This document shows positions 7,974-15,715 of a DNA stretch of 39,760 bases, piece by piece. The position numbers and the translations under genes were made by a program. The stretch is from Prevotellaceae bacterium UBA6417. GTDB taxonomy: Bacteria > Bacteroidota > Bacteroidia > Bacteroidales > Bacteroidaceae. How positions within the stretch are numbered: position 1 is the stretch's first letter; each line of letters opens with the position of its first letter. Location: contig DJPH01000012.1 of assembly GCA_002439755.1 (NCBI GenBank), positions 1 to 39,760 of the forward strand, in the 5' to 3' direction. The notes beneath the pieces are model-generated. The model worked only from the letters and a program-made list of their open reading frames with translations, did not search any database and was not told where the DNA came from.

Positions 7974-8273
7974 TTAGTTAGTGTAAATCTGCGGTTGCAT
8001 GTACTTTCCACAAGGTACATTGAACAAGCCTTTGTCACGCTCTGTTTTGTAACATGTAATCAAGTCACTATTGATGTCATTAATTACAGCACGTTTGATA
8101 TTTGAATGCTTTTGCAGCATATAGAACAACATAGCACCTCCACCAACGAACGGTTCTATGTATGTTGCATTATCCCAATTATCAAAATCAGCTGGGAGTT
8201 TTTTCTCCAGTTGTTCAATGAGTTGCCCTTTTCCACCAACCCATTTGATGAATGGCTTTGCTTTTGTATTCAT
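7974..8273 (-). pseudogene. Dam-type DNA adenine methylase, internally deleted remnant
   Basis: 99 residues keep the N-terminus of a Dam/MboIA-type N6-adenine methylase: FIKWVGGKGQLI (motif X) and YIEPFVGGGAMLFY (motif I), then INDINSDLITCY. The sequence then jumps to GLFNVPCGKYMQPQIY, which in intact enzymes lies roughly 60 or more residues further on (FNVPFGKYKNP), and stops. The catalytic DPPY motif and the C-terminal half are missing, so it cannot be active. A TTG-started extension up to 8306 would overlap the upstream regulator gene; the ATG at 8273, just before the conserved start of the family, is preferred. Intact relatives are about 270-290 residues. Confidence 0.85.
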
Positions 8274-8302
8274 TACATTAATCACTTTTAAACCAATATC
8301 TT

Positions 8303-8494
8303 TCAATCATCAGCATTGATACCCTTTGATTTATTGATAAGCTGACGAACATCAACATCCAATAGAACTGCAACCATGGTCAATGTTACTAAATCTGGTT
8401 GTAAGTTATTGGTACACCATTTTGAGATAGTTGCAGAATCTTTTCCTAACTGTTCGTACAACCATTTACTTGTCCGTTTCTTCTCTACTAACAC
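8303..8494 (-). CDS. XRE-type HTH regulator
   Basis: 63 residues forming one Cro/C1-type helix-turn-helix: SKWLYEQLGKDSATISKWCTN and a conserved LLDVDVRQLI end. Start is uncertain: the frame has GTG at 8494 and no ATG between it and an upstream TAA, though relatives usually begin a few residues earlier. It is the first gene after a -7 promoter element at 8546-8553 and is followed directly by the methylase remnant, so it probably controls transcription of the Fic/nuclease operon, perhaps by binding its own promoter. Confidence 0.8.
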   Translation of the reverse strand: MLVEKKRTSKWLYEQLGKDSATISKWCTNNLQPDLVTLTMVAVLLDVDVRQLINKSKGINADD

Positions 8495-8545
8495 GACTTT
8501 TGTCGGTTTATTTCTTTATCGTTTATCTTTTTATTACACTCAACA

Positions 8546-8553
8546 CAAAGATA
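8546..8553 (-). promoter_or_regulatory. -7 promoter element of the Fic/GmrSD defence operon
   Basis: TATCTTTG on the minus strand, about 50 nt upstream of the GTG of the HTH gene; fits TAnnTTTG. No other comparable element was seen before fic or the nuclease gene, consistent with one operon from 8494 to 4041. Confidence 0.5.
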
Positions 8554-8629
8554 ATGGAATATCTTTAAAACTCAGATTATTCTTGTTGACTTTTTATTAT
8601 TGGCTTGTCCATTTTGTGTTGAATATCAT

Positions 8630-8761
8630 CACATGCAATCCGAGGGCTCGCCACATACAAGGTGGAAGCCTCCCGGATAGTATGTTAGAGCTTCCCGGAT
8701 ACAAGGTGGCGACCTCTTATATTGTATCTGAGAGGCTTCGATATTGTATGTCGTGCTTTCG
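8630..8761. repeat. Degenerate 22-bp tandem repeat, six units
   Basis: Six consecutive 22-nt units can be aligned without gaps: starts at 8630, 8652, 8674, 8696, 8718 and 8740. The best pair, 8652-8673 and 8696-8717, share ATACAAGGTGG and CCTC; the other units keep a GGATA/CATAC head and a CTTCC/CCTCC tail. An inverted, imperfect copy (CTCCCGATACTTGG on the minus strand) lies at about 8788-8802. There are no unique spacers, so it is not a CRISPR array. It separates the AT-rich defence island from the GC-rich core genes. Function unknown; 22 bp is close to two helical turns. Confidence 0.6.
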
Positions 8762-8832
8762 TGTGTTTGGCTTAGGGGGCTCCGAAGCCAAGTATCGGGA
8801 GTTTCAAAGTAAGGTGTGGGTGGAGCGCCTGC

Positions 8833-9201
8833 TTAGGCTTGCGGGTTGTTTTGCCGCTCCCATTCTTCAAGGGCCTGATGCCAGTCGGTGGTGTCGGCGT
8901 TGGCCGCGGCTTCGGCCTGCCGGAGCGCTTCGTCGTTTTGGCGATCGCGCTGGCGTTTGGCTTTCATGTCGGCTATTGTGGCATCGTCGAGAACGAAGAT
9001 GGCATGGCGGCGGATGGCTTCATGGAGGTCACGGGAACCGAAAGCTTGCCCGGGCTGGTTGAAGTCGGCAATGTTGAATTCGTATTTTACGCGCAATGTG
9101 TGGCGTATTTGTTTTTGTTTCAGTCGGTTGGCTGCGTTTTTGAGTTCGAGCAGACGGGCTATTTCCTTGATTTCGTTTTCCGAGAATTTGTTTCTTCCCA
9201 T
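8833..9201 (-). CDS. Conserved protein of unknown function, cdaA-linked
   Basis: 122 residues, mostly helical and strongly charged: KFSENEIKEIARLLELK at the start, a KQKQIRHTLR segment, a central RDLHEAIRRHAI...LDDATIADMKAKRQR block and an Ala/Glu-rich tail ending WHQALEEWERQN. No signal peptide or membrane segment. I recall similar proteins in Bacteroidales but know no function. Its ATG is 1 nt after the cdaA stop, so the two are translationally coupled and it may work with the c-di-AMP cyclase or on another cytosolic target. It is the last gene of the glyS operon. Confidence 0.75.
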   Translation of the reverse strand: MGRNKFSENEIKEIARLLELKNAANRLKQKQIRHTLRVKYEFNIADFNQPGQAFGSRDLHEAIRRHAIFVLDDATIADMKAKRQRDRQNDEALRQAEAAANADTTDWHQALEEWERQNNPQA

Positions 9202-9202
9202 G

Positions 9203-9973
9203 TCAGTTGGCTATTGAATCGGGATTGGAGAGGATGTTTTCCAATTCGTCGGCCGAGAGTGCCAGATGGAAACGTCCGTTGAAGGCTACCGAGATGCCTC
9301 CCGTCTCTTCTGAAACGACAACGGCGAGTGCGTCGGTTTTTTGTGAGATTCCCAATGCCGCCCTGTGGCGCAATCCGAGCGATTTGGGGATGTCGTTGCT
9401 GTGTGAGACGGGCAGTATGCATCCTGCGGCGGCTATGCGCTGTCCGCGTATAATCATGGCTCCGTCGTGAAGGGGGCTGTTTTTGAAAAAGATGTTTTCA
9501 ATGAGTCGCTGCGTGATGTTGGCGTTGATCTGGTCGCCCGAGTTGATGTATTCGCTCAGTCCCACGTTGCGTTCGATGATGATGAGCGCGCCCACTTTGC
9601 CTTTGCTCATGTTCATGCAGGCCAATACGATGGGCATGATGCCTTCGTGGCGGTTGTCGGCCTGCTTGTTGCGGAAGAAGCGCAGAAGGAACGAACCGTT
9701 GTGGTGCATGCCGATGGTGGAGAAGAACCGCCGTATTTCTTCCTGAAACAATATGACCAAGGCCAAGGCACCCATGCTGACCATTTTGTCGAGTATGGTG
9801 CCGAGCAGACGCATGTGGAAGAATTGCGTGACGATTATCCACACGATGATGAATATGATGATGCCGGAAAAGATGTTGGCCGCACTCGAACGCTTCATGA
9901 GGCGGTAGATGTAGTAGAGCAGCAGGGCTACCAGAAGAATGTCGATGGCATCTATGAATCCGAACTTGATCAC
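9203..9973 (-). CDS. cdaA: Diadenylate cyclase CdaA (c-di-AMP synthase)
   Basis: 256 residues. Three membrane segments at about 10-25, 33-50 and 66-77 anchor the enzyme, followed by the DisA_N cyclase domain with the two active-site motifs DGA (170-172) and RHR (202-204). It condenses two ATP to c-di-AMP, which controls potassium and osmotic balance and cell-wall homeostasis in many bacteria. It lies 13 nt after folP and 1 nt before the 122-residue partner gene. The usual Firmicutes neighbours CdaR and GlmM are absent; coupling to folP is the common arrangement in Bacteroidetes as far as I recall. Confidence 0.95.
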   Translation of the reverse strand: MIKFGFIDAIDILLVALLLYYIYRLMKRSSAANIFSGIIIFIIVWIIVTQFFHMRLLGTILDKMVSMGALALVILFQEEIRRFFSTIGMHHNGSFLLRFFRNKQADNRHEGIMPIVLACMNMSKGKVGALIIIERNVGLSEYINSGDQINANITQRLIENIFFKNSPLHDGAMIIRGQRIAAAGCILPVSHSNDIPKSLGLRHRAALGISQKTDALAVVVSEETGGISVAFNGRFHLALSADELENILSNPDSIAN

Positions 9974-9986
9974 GTGGGCAGGGGTT

Positions 9987-10829
9987 TTAGGCGTTGTTGT
10001 TCATGGCGTTAAATATGGCCACGGCTTCTGCGCAGGCACGCACGTCGTGTACGCGCAGAATGTTGGCACCTTTGACGAGTGCCAGGGTGTTGACTACGGT
10101 TGTTCCGTTGAGTGCTTCATCGGCCGTTGTTCCAAGAAGTTTGTAAATCATGGATTTTCGCGAAATGCCTACGAGCAGCGGCATTTCGAAGCAGCGGAAT
10201 TCCTGAAGGTTGGCCAATAGCCGGTAGTTGTGTTCAAGGGTTTTTGCAAATCCGAATCCGGGGTCTAATATGATGTCGCACACACCGAGGTCGTGCAGCC
10301 GTTTGACGCGTTCGGAAAAGTAGTAGAACATTTCGCCGATCAGGTCGTCGTAGACGGGTGCCTGCTGCATGGTCTGCGGTGTGCCTTTCATGTGCATCAG
10401 GATGTAGGGAACATGCAGAGAGGCAACTGTCGTGAACATTTCCGGGTCGAGCTGTCCGCCCGAAATGTCGTTGATGATGTCTACACCGTATTCTTCGACA
10501 CACATGCGCGCCACATCGGCTCTGAAAGTGTCGACCGAGACGGTTGCCTGGGGTGCGCAACTGTTGATAATGGCCAGGCCATGGCGCAGGCGTTGCATTT
10601 CTTCGGCCGTCGTCACGTTGGCGGCTCCGGGACGCGACGAATAGGCTCCTACATCAATCATCGTCGCTCCTTCGTCAAGAATCTCGCCGATGCGCCGCCG
10701 CAGGCTTTCTTCGCTTTGCTTGCGGCTGGGGGCATAGAAAGAGTCGGGCGTGAGGTTGACAATGCCCATCACTTGCGGTTTGGCAAGCGACAGAAGTTGT
10801 CCTTTGATGTTGATTGTGAGATGGGACAT
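9987..10829 (-). CDS. folP: Dihydropteroate synthase
   Basis: 280 residues from the ATG at 10829. It joins p-aminobenzoate to 6-hydroxymethyl-dihydropterin pyrophosphate in folate synthesis and is the sulfonamide target. Visible motifs along the TIM barrel: VMGIVNLTPDSF, IDVGAYSSRPGA, SVDTFRADVA, INDISGG, LMHMKGTPQTMQ, ILDPGFGFAKT and GISRKSMIY. A longer frame open to 10982 would overlap the upstream lipoprotein gene and adds unrelated residues, so it was rejected. The gap to the lipoprotein stop is 11 nt, in keeping with an operon. Confidence 0.96.
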   Translation of the reverse strand: MSHLTINIKGQLLSLAKPQVMGIVNLTPDSFYAPSRKQSEESLRRRIGEILDEGATMIDVGAYSSRPGAANVTTAEEMQRLRHGLAIINSCAPQATVSVDTFRADVARMCVEEYGVDIINDISGGQLDPEMFTTVASLHVPYILMHMKGTPQTMQQAPVYDDLIGEMFYYFSERVKRLHDLGVCDIILDPGFGFAKTLEHNYRLLANLQEFRCFEMPLLVGISRKSMIYKLLGTTADEALNGTTVVNTLALVKGANILRVHDVRACAEAVAIFNAMNNNA

Positions 10830-10840
10830 TGGCGGCTGCT

Positions 10841-11509
10841 TTAGTTCCACGAGGGCACTTTGGAGCCGTTGCGATAGAAAGCCACCAATTCCACATCGAA
10901 TATCAGAGTGGAGTAGGCCGGTATGCTTTCGTTGTCGTTTGAGTCTTTGTAGCCAAGAGGATAGGGGATGTATATTCTCCATCGGTCGCCCACGTGCATC
11001 CGCATGAGTGCCGTTGCAAGTCCGCGCACGTATGATGTGGCCTTGCGCGTGCTCGGTGTGGCTATCGTGGGATCGAAGATGTCTTCATAGATGGACGACT
11101 GCCCGCTGTAGGCAAACACATATCCCGTGGCATGGCTTGCCGTCGGAATGAGCCTGCCCTGGTAGAAGATGCGGCAGGAGTCGCTGCCCATCGGGCTTTC
11201 CTGACCGTTTCCACGTTTTAGGATTCTTATGTAGATAGAATCCGTCGAAGCATTCTCAATGGTTTCGTCCAGCGAATAGCTCAGATAGGTGCGCCACTGG
11301 CAATTGGCTTCCCACTCGCTGCCATAGGTGGCACGTGCCTTGCTGATGGTGTCGAGGGCACAGGCACGGATGTTGGCGAAGTAAGCATCGTTGCGGTTTT
11401 TCCAGTCTGAAAATTCGGATTCGTCGTCCTTGTCGTCGCTGCAGGCTGTGACTGACATCAGCACGGCCGGCAGCAGAAACAATAAGAACAGTAGCTTGTT
11501 GATGCGCAT
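10841..11509 (-). CDS. FKBP-type peptidyl-prolyl isomerase-like lipoprotein
   Basis: 222 residues with a lipoprotein signal: hydrophobic segment 5-19 and lipobox SVTAC with Cys 23, followed by acidic residues. The C-terminal half has the FKBP pattern (FYQGRLI...VRGLATALMRMHVGDRWRIYIPYPLGY...IPAYSTLIFDVELVAF). FKBP enzymes catalyse proline isomerisation; in Bacteroidetes such lipoproteins are exported and probably help fold outer-membrane or secreted proteins. Several usual active-site aromatic residues are not obvious, so the activity may be weak. It lies 8 nt after glyS. Confidence 0.85.
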   Translation of the reverse strand: MRINKLLFLLFLLPAVLMSVTACSDDKDDESEFSDWKNRNDAYFANIRACALDTISKARATYGSEWEANCQWRTYLSYSLDETIENASTDSIYIRILKRGNGQESPMGSDSCRIFYQGRLIPTASHATGYVFAYSGQSSIYEDIFDPTIATPSTRKATSYVRGLATALMRMHVGDRWRIYIPYPLGYKDSNDNESIPAYSTLIFDVELVAFYRNGSKVPSWN

Positions 11510-11517
11510 GTCGAATG

Positions 11518-13059
11518 TTAAACTAACTTTTTGAGCAAAGAGGTGATGCTTACACTATCTTCGATGATGCCGCACAGCTCACTGATTTTTACGCGCTTCT
11601 GTTCCATCGTGTCGCGGTAGCGCAGGGTGACGGTGTCGTCCTTCAAGGTGTCGTAGTCCACAGTGACGCAGTAGGGCGTTCCAATGGCATCCTGACGACG
11701 ATAACGCTTGCCGATGGAATCTTTTTCGTCATAATGGGTGTTGAAATGGAAGCGCAGGTCGTTGACTATTTCGCGCGCTTTTTCGGGCAGCCCCTCTTTG
11801 CGCACCAGAGGCATTACGGCGAGTTTTACCGGTGCCAGCTGCGGAGGGAATATCAGTACTACGCGACTTTCACCGTTGGGCAGCTGCTCTTCGTGATAGG
11901 AATGGCAAAGCACACTGAGTGTCATGCGGTCAACACCGATACTCGTTTCAATATCATAGGGAGTGTAGCTTTCGTTGGTTTCGGGATCGAAATATTTGAT
12001 TTGGCGACCCGAGAATTTTTCATGCTGACTCAGGTCAAAGTCGGTACGGCTGTGAATGCCTTCTACTTCCTTGAATCCGAATGGCATCTTAAACTCGATG
12101 TCTGTGGCAGCATTGGCATAGTGAGCCAGCTTTTCGTGGTCGTGGAAGCGGTAGTTCTCAGCACCGAAGCCCAGTGCCTGGTGCCAGGCCATGCGCAGCT
12201 CTTTCCATTTGCGGAACCATTCCATTTCAGTGCCCGGCTTTACGAAGAATTGCATTTCCATCTGTTCAAATTCGCGCATGCGGAAAATGAACTGACGGGC
12301 TACGATTTCATTGCGGAATGCCTTGCCTATCTGTGCAATGCCGAAAGGCAGTTTCATGCGTCCCGTTTTCTGAACGTTCAGATAGTTCACAAAAATGCCT
12401 TGAGCCGTTTCGGGGCGCAGGTATATCTTGTCGGTGCCGTCGCCCGTGTTGTTCAACTGTGTACTGAACATTAGGTTGAACTGGCGCACGTCTGTCCAGT
12501 TTTTTGTGCCACTGATAGGGTCAATAATGCCTTCGTCAAGGATAATCTGTTTCAGCTCTTCCAAGTCGGGTCCCTGCATAGCGCGTGTGTAGCGTTCGTG
12601 CAAGGCGTTGCGCTTTTCCAGGTGTTCAATCACGCGCGGATTGGTTTCGCGAAACTTGGCTTCGTCAAAGGCTTCACCGAAACGCTTGCGCGCTTTTGCC
12701 ACCTCTTTTTCTATCTTTTCGTCATACTTAGCGATTTGATCTTCAATGAGGTTGTCGGCACGATAGCGTTTTTTAGAGTCACGATTGTCTATAAGGGGGT
12801 CGTTGAAAGCGTCGACATGGCCGCTGGCTTTCCATATAGTGGGGTGCATAAAGATGCAGCTGTCTATGCCCACGATGTTTTCGTGAAGCAATACCATGCT
12901 TTTCCACCAATATTCCTTTATATTGTTTTTCAGCTCTACGCCGTTTTGTCCATAATCGTAAACGGCAGCCAAACCACCGTAGATATCACTTGAAGGAAAC
13001 ACGAACCCATATTCTTTGCAATGGGATACGATTTTTTTGAATACGTCTTCTTGATCCAT
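11518..13059 (-). CDS. glyS: Glycyl-tRNA synthetase, single-chain class II type
   Basis: 513 residues, the homodimeric alpha2 form. Motif 2 region FRNEIVARQFIFRMREFEQMEMQFF, the RPETAQGIFVNYLNV motif, motif 3 region YDIETSIGVDRMTLSVL and the C-terminal anticodon-binding domain (APVKLAVMPLV...YRRQDAIGTPYCVTVD) are all present. It charges tRNA-Gly. It is the first gene of the operon ending with cdaA and is preceded by a good -7 element at 13088-13095. Confidence 0.97.
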   Translation of the reverse strand: MDQEDVFKKIVSHCKEYGFVFPSSDIYGGLAAVYDYGQNGVELKNNIKEYWWKSMVLLHENIVGIDSCIFMHPTIWKASGHVDAFNDPLIDNRDSKKRYRADNLIEDQIAKYDEKIEKEVAKARKRFGEAFDEAKFRETNPRVIEHLEKRNALHERYTRAMQGPDLEELKQIILDEGIIDPISGTKNWTDVRQFNLMFSTQLNNTGDGTDKIYLRPETAQGIFVNYLNVQKTGRMKLPFGIAQIGKAFRNEIVARQFIFRMREFEQMEMQFFVKPGTEMEWFRKWKELRMAWHQALGFGAENYRFHDHEKLAHYANAATDIEFKMPFGFKEVEGIHSRTDFDLSQHEKFSGRQIKYFDPETNESYTPYDIETSIGVDRMTLSVLCHSYHEEQLPNGESRVVLIFPPQLAPVKLAVMPLVRKEGLPEKAREIVNDLRFHFNTHYDEKDSIGKRYRRQDAIGTPYCVTVDYDTLKDDTVTLRYRDTMEQKRVKISELCGIIEDSVSITSLLKKLV

Positions 13060-13087
13060 TTTCTTTTTCTGTTTTGTTCTGAATATG

Positions 13088-13095
13088 CAAAGTTA
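13088..13095 (-). promoter_or_regulatory. -7 promoter element of the glyS-folP-cdaA operon
   Basis: TAACTTTG on the minus strand, 28 nt before the glyS ATG; fits TAnnTTTG. No clear -33 TTTG. Confidence 0.55.
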
Positions 13096-13164
13096 GTGTA
13101 TTTTCGGCAGATGCACCGGTGAAACGCCTAAAACTTTCTCCCGTCCAACTGTCAGAGAGCCTGT

Positions 13165-14328
13165 TTATTTGAAGTCTTCTGAGGTATATTCACCCGGCAG
13201 CCGTCGGCAATTGTATTGCGATGCCATGACAAATCCGTAGGCTCCGGCCGAAAGCAGAGCCAGCAGGTCGCCGCGGCTTACTGCGTCCAATTGTATGTCT
13301 GTATCGAACACATCGCTGCTTTCACAAATGGGACCCACCACGTCGTAGGTCTCTTTGGGTGCACGGCTGCTCAGGTTCACGATTTGGTGGTGAGCCTGAT
13401 AGAGGGCGGGGCGTATCAGGTCGGTAAAGCCGGCGTCTACGATGGCAAACTGTTTCGTTTTGGTCTTTTTCACCAGTATGGTGCGCGTAATGAGTGAGCC
13501 GCATTGTGCACATAGCGCTCTGCCCAGCTCGAAGTGGAGCGATTGGCCGGGGCGCAGCTTGAGATGCTTGGCAAAAGTTGCGAAATAACTTTCAAAGTCG
13601 GGCACAGGGTGCTTTTCGGGTTGTGCATAGTCTACGCCGAGACCGCCTCCCACATTGATGCTTGGCAGTGTGGGGTAGCCTTTGCTCTCGAACAGGTCCT
13701 GCAGCTCGTTTATCTTGTTGCTGAGGGCCTCGAAGCAGTCAAATTCCAATATCTGCGAACCGATATGGAAATGCAGTCCGAAAAGTTCAAGATTCGCGGC
13801 TTTCATGACTGCCTGCACTGCCTTTTCCATGTCGTCGAGTGAAATGCCGAATTTGTTCTCTTCCAAGCCCGTTGTGATGTTCTTATGAGTATGGGCGTCG
13901 ATGTTCGGGTTGATTCGCAGTGCTATGCGCGCGGTTTTCTGCTGTTCGGCAGCCAATTGGTCGATGATTTCTATTTCGGGCAGACTTTCCACGTTGAAAC
14001 AGAGTATGCCCCTTTCGATGCCCAGACGTATTTCCCGGTCGGTTTTGCCCACACCGGCATACACAATCTTGTTGGCAGGGATTCCCACTTCCAGACAGCG
14101 TTCAATCTCGCCGCCGCTTACACAGTCGGCACCAAAGCCGGCGTCGCGCACATGGCGCAGTATTACGGGATTGGCATTGGCCTTGACGGCAAAGTGTATC
14201 TCGGCCGCAGGAATGAGTGCTGCATAGCGTTTGGCCTCATCGATCGTGCGGTCCAAAAGGTCGGTGTCATAATAGTAGAACGGTGTTTCAAGTTGTTCAA
14301 ACCGCTCTTTCAGTGCATAGATGTCCAT
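13165..14328 (-). CDS. lysA: Diaminopimelate decarboxylase
   Basis: 387 residues, fold type III PLP enzyme making L-lysine from meso-diaminopimelate. The PLP lysine is K49 in HFAVKANANP; other marks are LFGLHFHIGSQI, the glycine loop NVGGGLGVDYA, the C-terminal CESSDVFDTD and GAYGFVMASQYN. It follows lysC by 6 nt, so the first and last steps of the lysine branch are co-expressed, and it is the last gene of the proS-his-ftsE-lysC string. Confidence 0.97.
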   Translation of the reverse strand: MDIYALKERFEQLETPFYYYDTDLLDRTIDEAKRYAALIPAAEIHFAVKANANPVILRHVRDAGFGADCVSGGEIERCLEVGIPANKIVYAGVGKTDREIRLGIERGILCFNVESLPEIEIIDQLAAEQQKTARIALRINPNIDAHTHKNITTGLEENKFGISLDDMEKAVQAVMKAANLELFGLHFHIGSQILEFDCFEALSNKINELQDLFESKGYPTLPSINVGGGLGVDYAQPEKHPVPDFESYFATFAKHLKLRPGQSLHFELGRALCAQCGSLITRTILVKKTKTKQFAIVDAGFTDLIRPALYQAHHQIVNLSSRAPKETYDVVGPICESSDVFDTDIQLDAVSRGDLLALLSAGAYGFVMASQYNCRRLPGEYTSEDFK

Positions 14329-14334
14329 CGTTGT

Positions 14335-15666
14335 TCAGGCTTGTTTCGGGGCATTAAATATACGGTCGCTCAGGGCCTGCAGAGCCTTTTTCTTGTCGGC
14401 TTCATGGATGATGAACGAAATGTTGTGGTTGCTTCCACCATACGAAATCATCCTTACGGGCACGTCTTTCAGGGCTTGCGTGATGGCCGACTCGAAACCC
14501 TTGTTGCAGGGGCGCAGATCGCCCACCACACAGACAATGCACATGTCTTTTTCAACGTCAACCATGCCATATTTTTTCAGTTCGGCAACGATATTGGCCA
14601 GATAGGCATCGTTGTCGATGCTCATAGACAGCCCTACTTCTGATGTAGTTACCACATCGATGCTTGTGTGAAACTGCTCGAATATTTCGAAGACTTTGCG
14701 CAAAAACCCTGTGGCAAGCAGCATGCGGCTCGACACGATTTTCACCACTGTGATGTTGTCCTTGGCTGCCACGGCCTTGATTTTCCCCTCTTCCGACTCG
14801 TTGTTGATAATGGTACCTTCGGCTTTGGGGTCCATGGTGTTGAGCAGTCTGACGGGCACTCCGGCAAATTTGGCCGGCTGCACGCAGGTGGGGTGCAGTA
14901 TCTTGGCACCGAAGTAAGCCAGTTCGGCGGCCTCTTCAAAGTGAAGCTGGTGCACGGGTTGCGTATTTTCCACAATGCGCGGGTCATTGTTGTGCATGCC
15001 GTCAATGTCGGTCCATATCTGTATTTCTTCCGCCTTGATGGCAGCACCAATGAGCGAAGCCGTATAGTCAGAGCCGCCGCGTTGCAGGTTGTCGATTCTG
15101 TTGTCGGCGTTCAGGCAGATGAATCCCTGCGTAATGAATATTTCCGTTTCGGGATGTGCGTCGATAATCTTCGTGATGTGTTCGCTCAGGTAGCCCATGT
15201 CGGGTTCGCGGTTGGCATCGATGCGCATATAGTCGAATGCCGAAACCAGAGTCACCTTGATGCCTTTTTCTTTCAAGTAGTTGGTCATCATGTTGGTGCT
15301 CATCATTTCGCCTTTCGAGAGTATTTCCTTTTCGTCGTCGGCAGTCAGCTGTTTGCTGCTACCTATCACGAGCAATCGCGTAAAGATTTCCTCCAGAATG
15401 GCGAGTGTTTCCTTTTTGGTTTCTTCTTTGTCGTAGAGCTCGTCTACGTGTTTCTTGTATTTTGTGCGCAGGGTGTTGATAATGGCTTTTGCGCTTTCAA
15501 GATTTCCTTTCGAATAGTAGTCGGCTATTTCGACCAGCGAATTGGTTGTGCCCGACATGGCCGACAATACAACCACTTTCCGTTCGCCGTTGCAGATAAG
15601 GGCGGCTACTTCTTTCATGCGTTGCGGTGAACCCACCGAGGTTCCTCCGAATTTCAGTACTTTCAT
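14335..15666 (-). CDS. lysC: Aspartate kinase (monofunctional)
   Basis: 443 residues. KFGGTSVGSPQRM at the N-terminus binds ATP; RGGSDYTASLIGAA and the W-x-D-I-D-G-M segment belong to the aspartate-binding part; two ACT repeats (about 300-440, including VVTTSEVGLSMSIDN and CIVCVVGDL) give feedback control. It phosphorylates aspartate at the entry to lysine, threonine and methionine synthesis. No homoserine dehydrogenase domain is fused. Pairing with lysA suggests it is the lysine-branch isoenzyme. The 49-nt gap to ftsE shows no TAnnTTTG element. Confidence 0.96.
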   Translation of the reverse strand: MKVLKFGGTSVGSPQRMKEVAALICNGERKVVVLSAMSGTTNSLVEIADYYSKGNLESAKAIINTLRTKYKKHVDELYDKEETKKETLAILEEIFTRLLVIGSSKQLTADDEKEILSKGEMMSTNMMTNYLKEKGIKVTLVSAFDYMRIDANREPDMGYLSEHITKIIDAHPETEIFITQGFICLNADNRIDNLQRGGSDYTASLIGAAIKAEEIQIWTDIDGMHNNDPRIVENTQPVHQLHFEEAAELAYFGAKILHPTCVQPAKFAGVPVRLLNTMDPKAEGTIINNESEEGKIKAVAAKDNITVVKIVSSRMLLATGFLRKVFEIFEQFHTSIDVVTTSEVGLSMSIDNDAYLANIVAELKKYGMVDVEKDMCIVCVVGDLRPCNKGFESAITQALKDVPVRMISYGGSNHNISFIIHEADKKKALQALSDRIFNAPKQA

Positions 15667-15715
15667 TTCTTGCTTCTGTTCTTGTCTTGGCCGGCGCCCC
15701 TTTGCGCCCGCCTGT

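Noticed and set aside
8630..8761. CRISPR array
   Set aside because: Units abut with no unique spacers, are too degenerate, and no cas genes are near.
8376..9062. 228-codon plus-strand frame running through the 22-bp repeats
   Set aside because: Antisense to the HTH gene and to the 122-residue gene; composition changes abruptly inside it, no domain.
10830..10982. N-terminal extension of folP
   Set aside because: It overlaps the lipoprotein gene's coding end and adds residues unlike dihydropteroate synthases; the ATG at 10829 fits the family start.
14668..15630. 320-codon plus-strand open frame
   Set aside because: Antisense shadow of lysC with no motifs.
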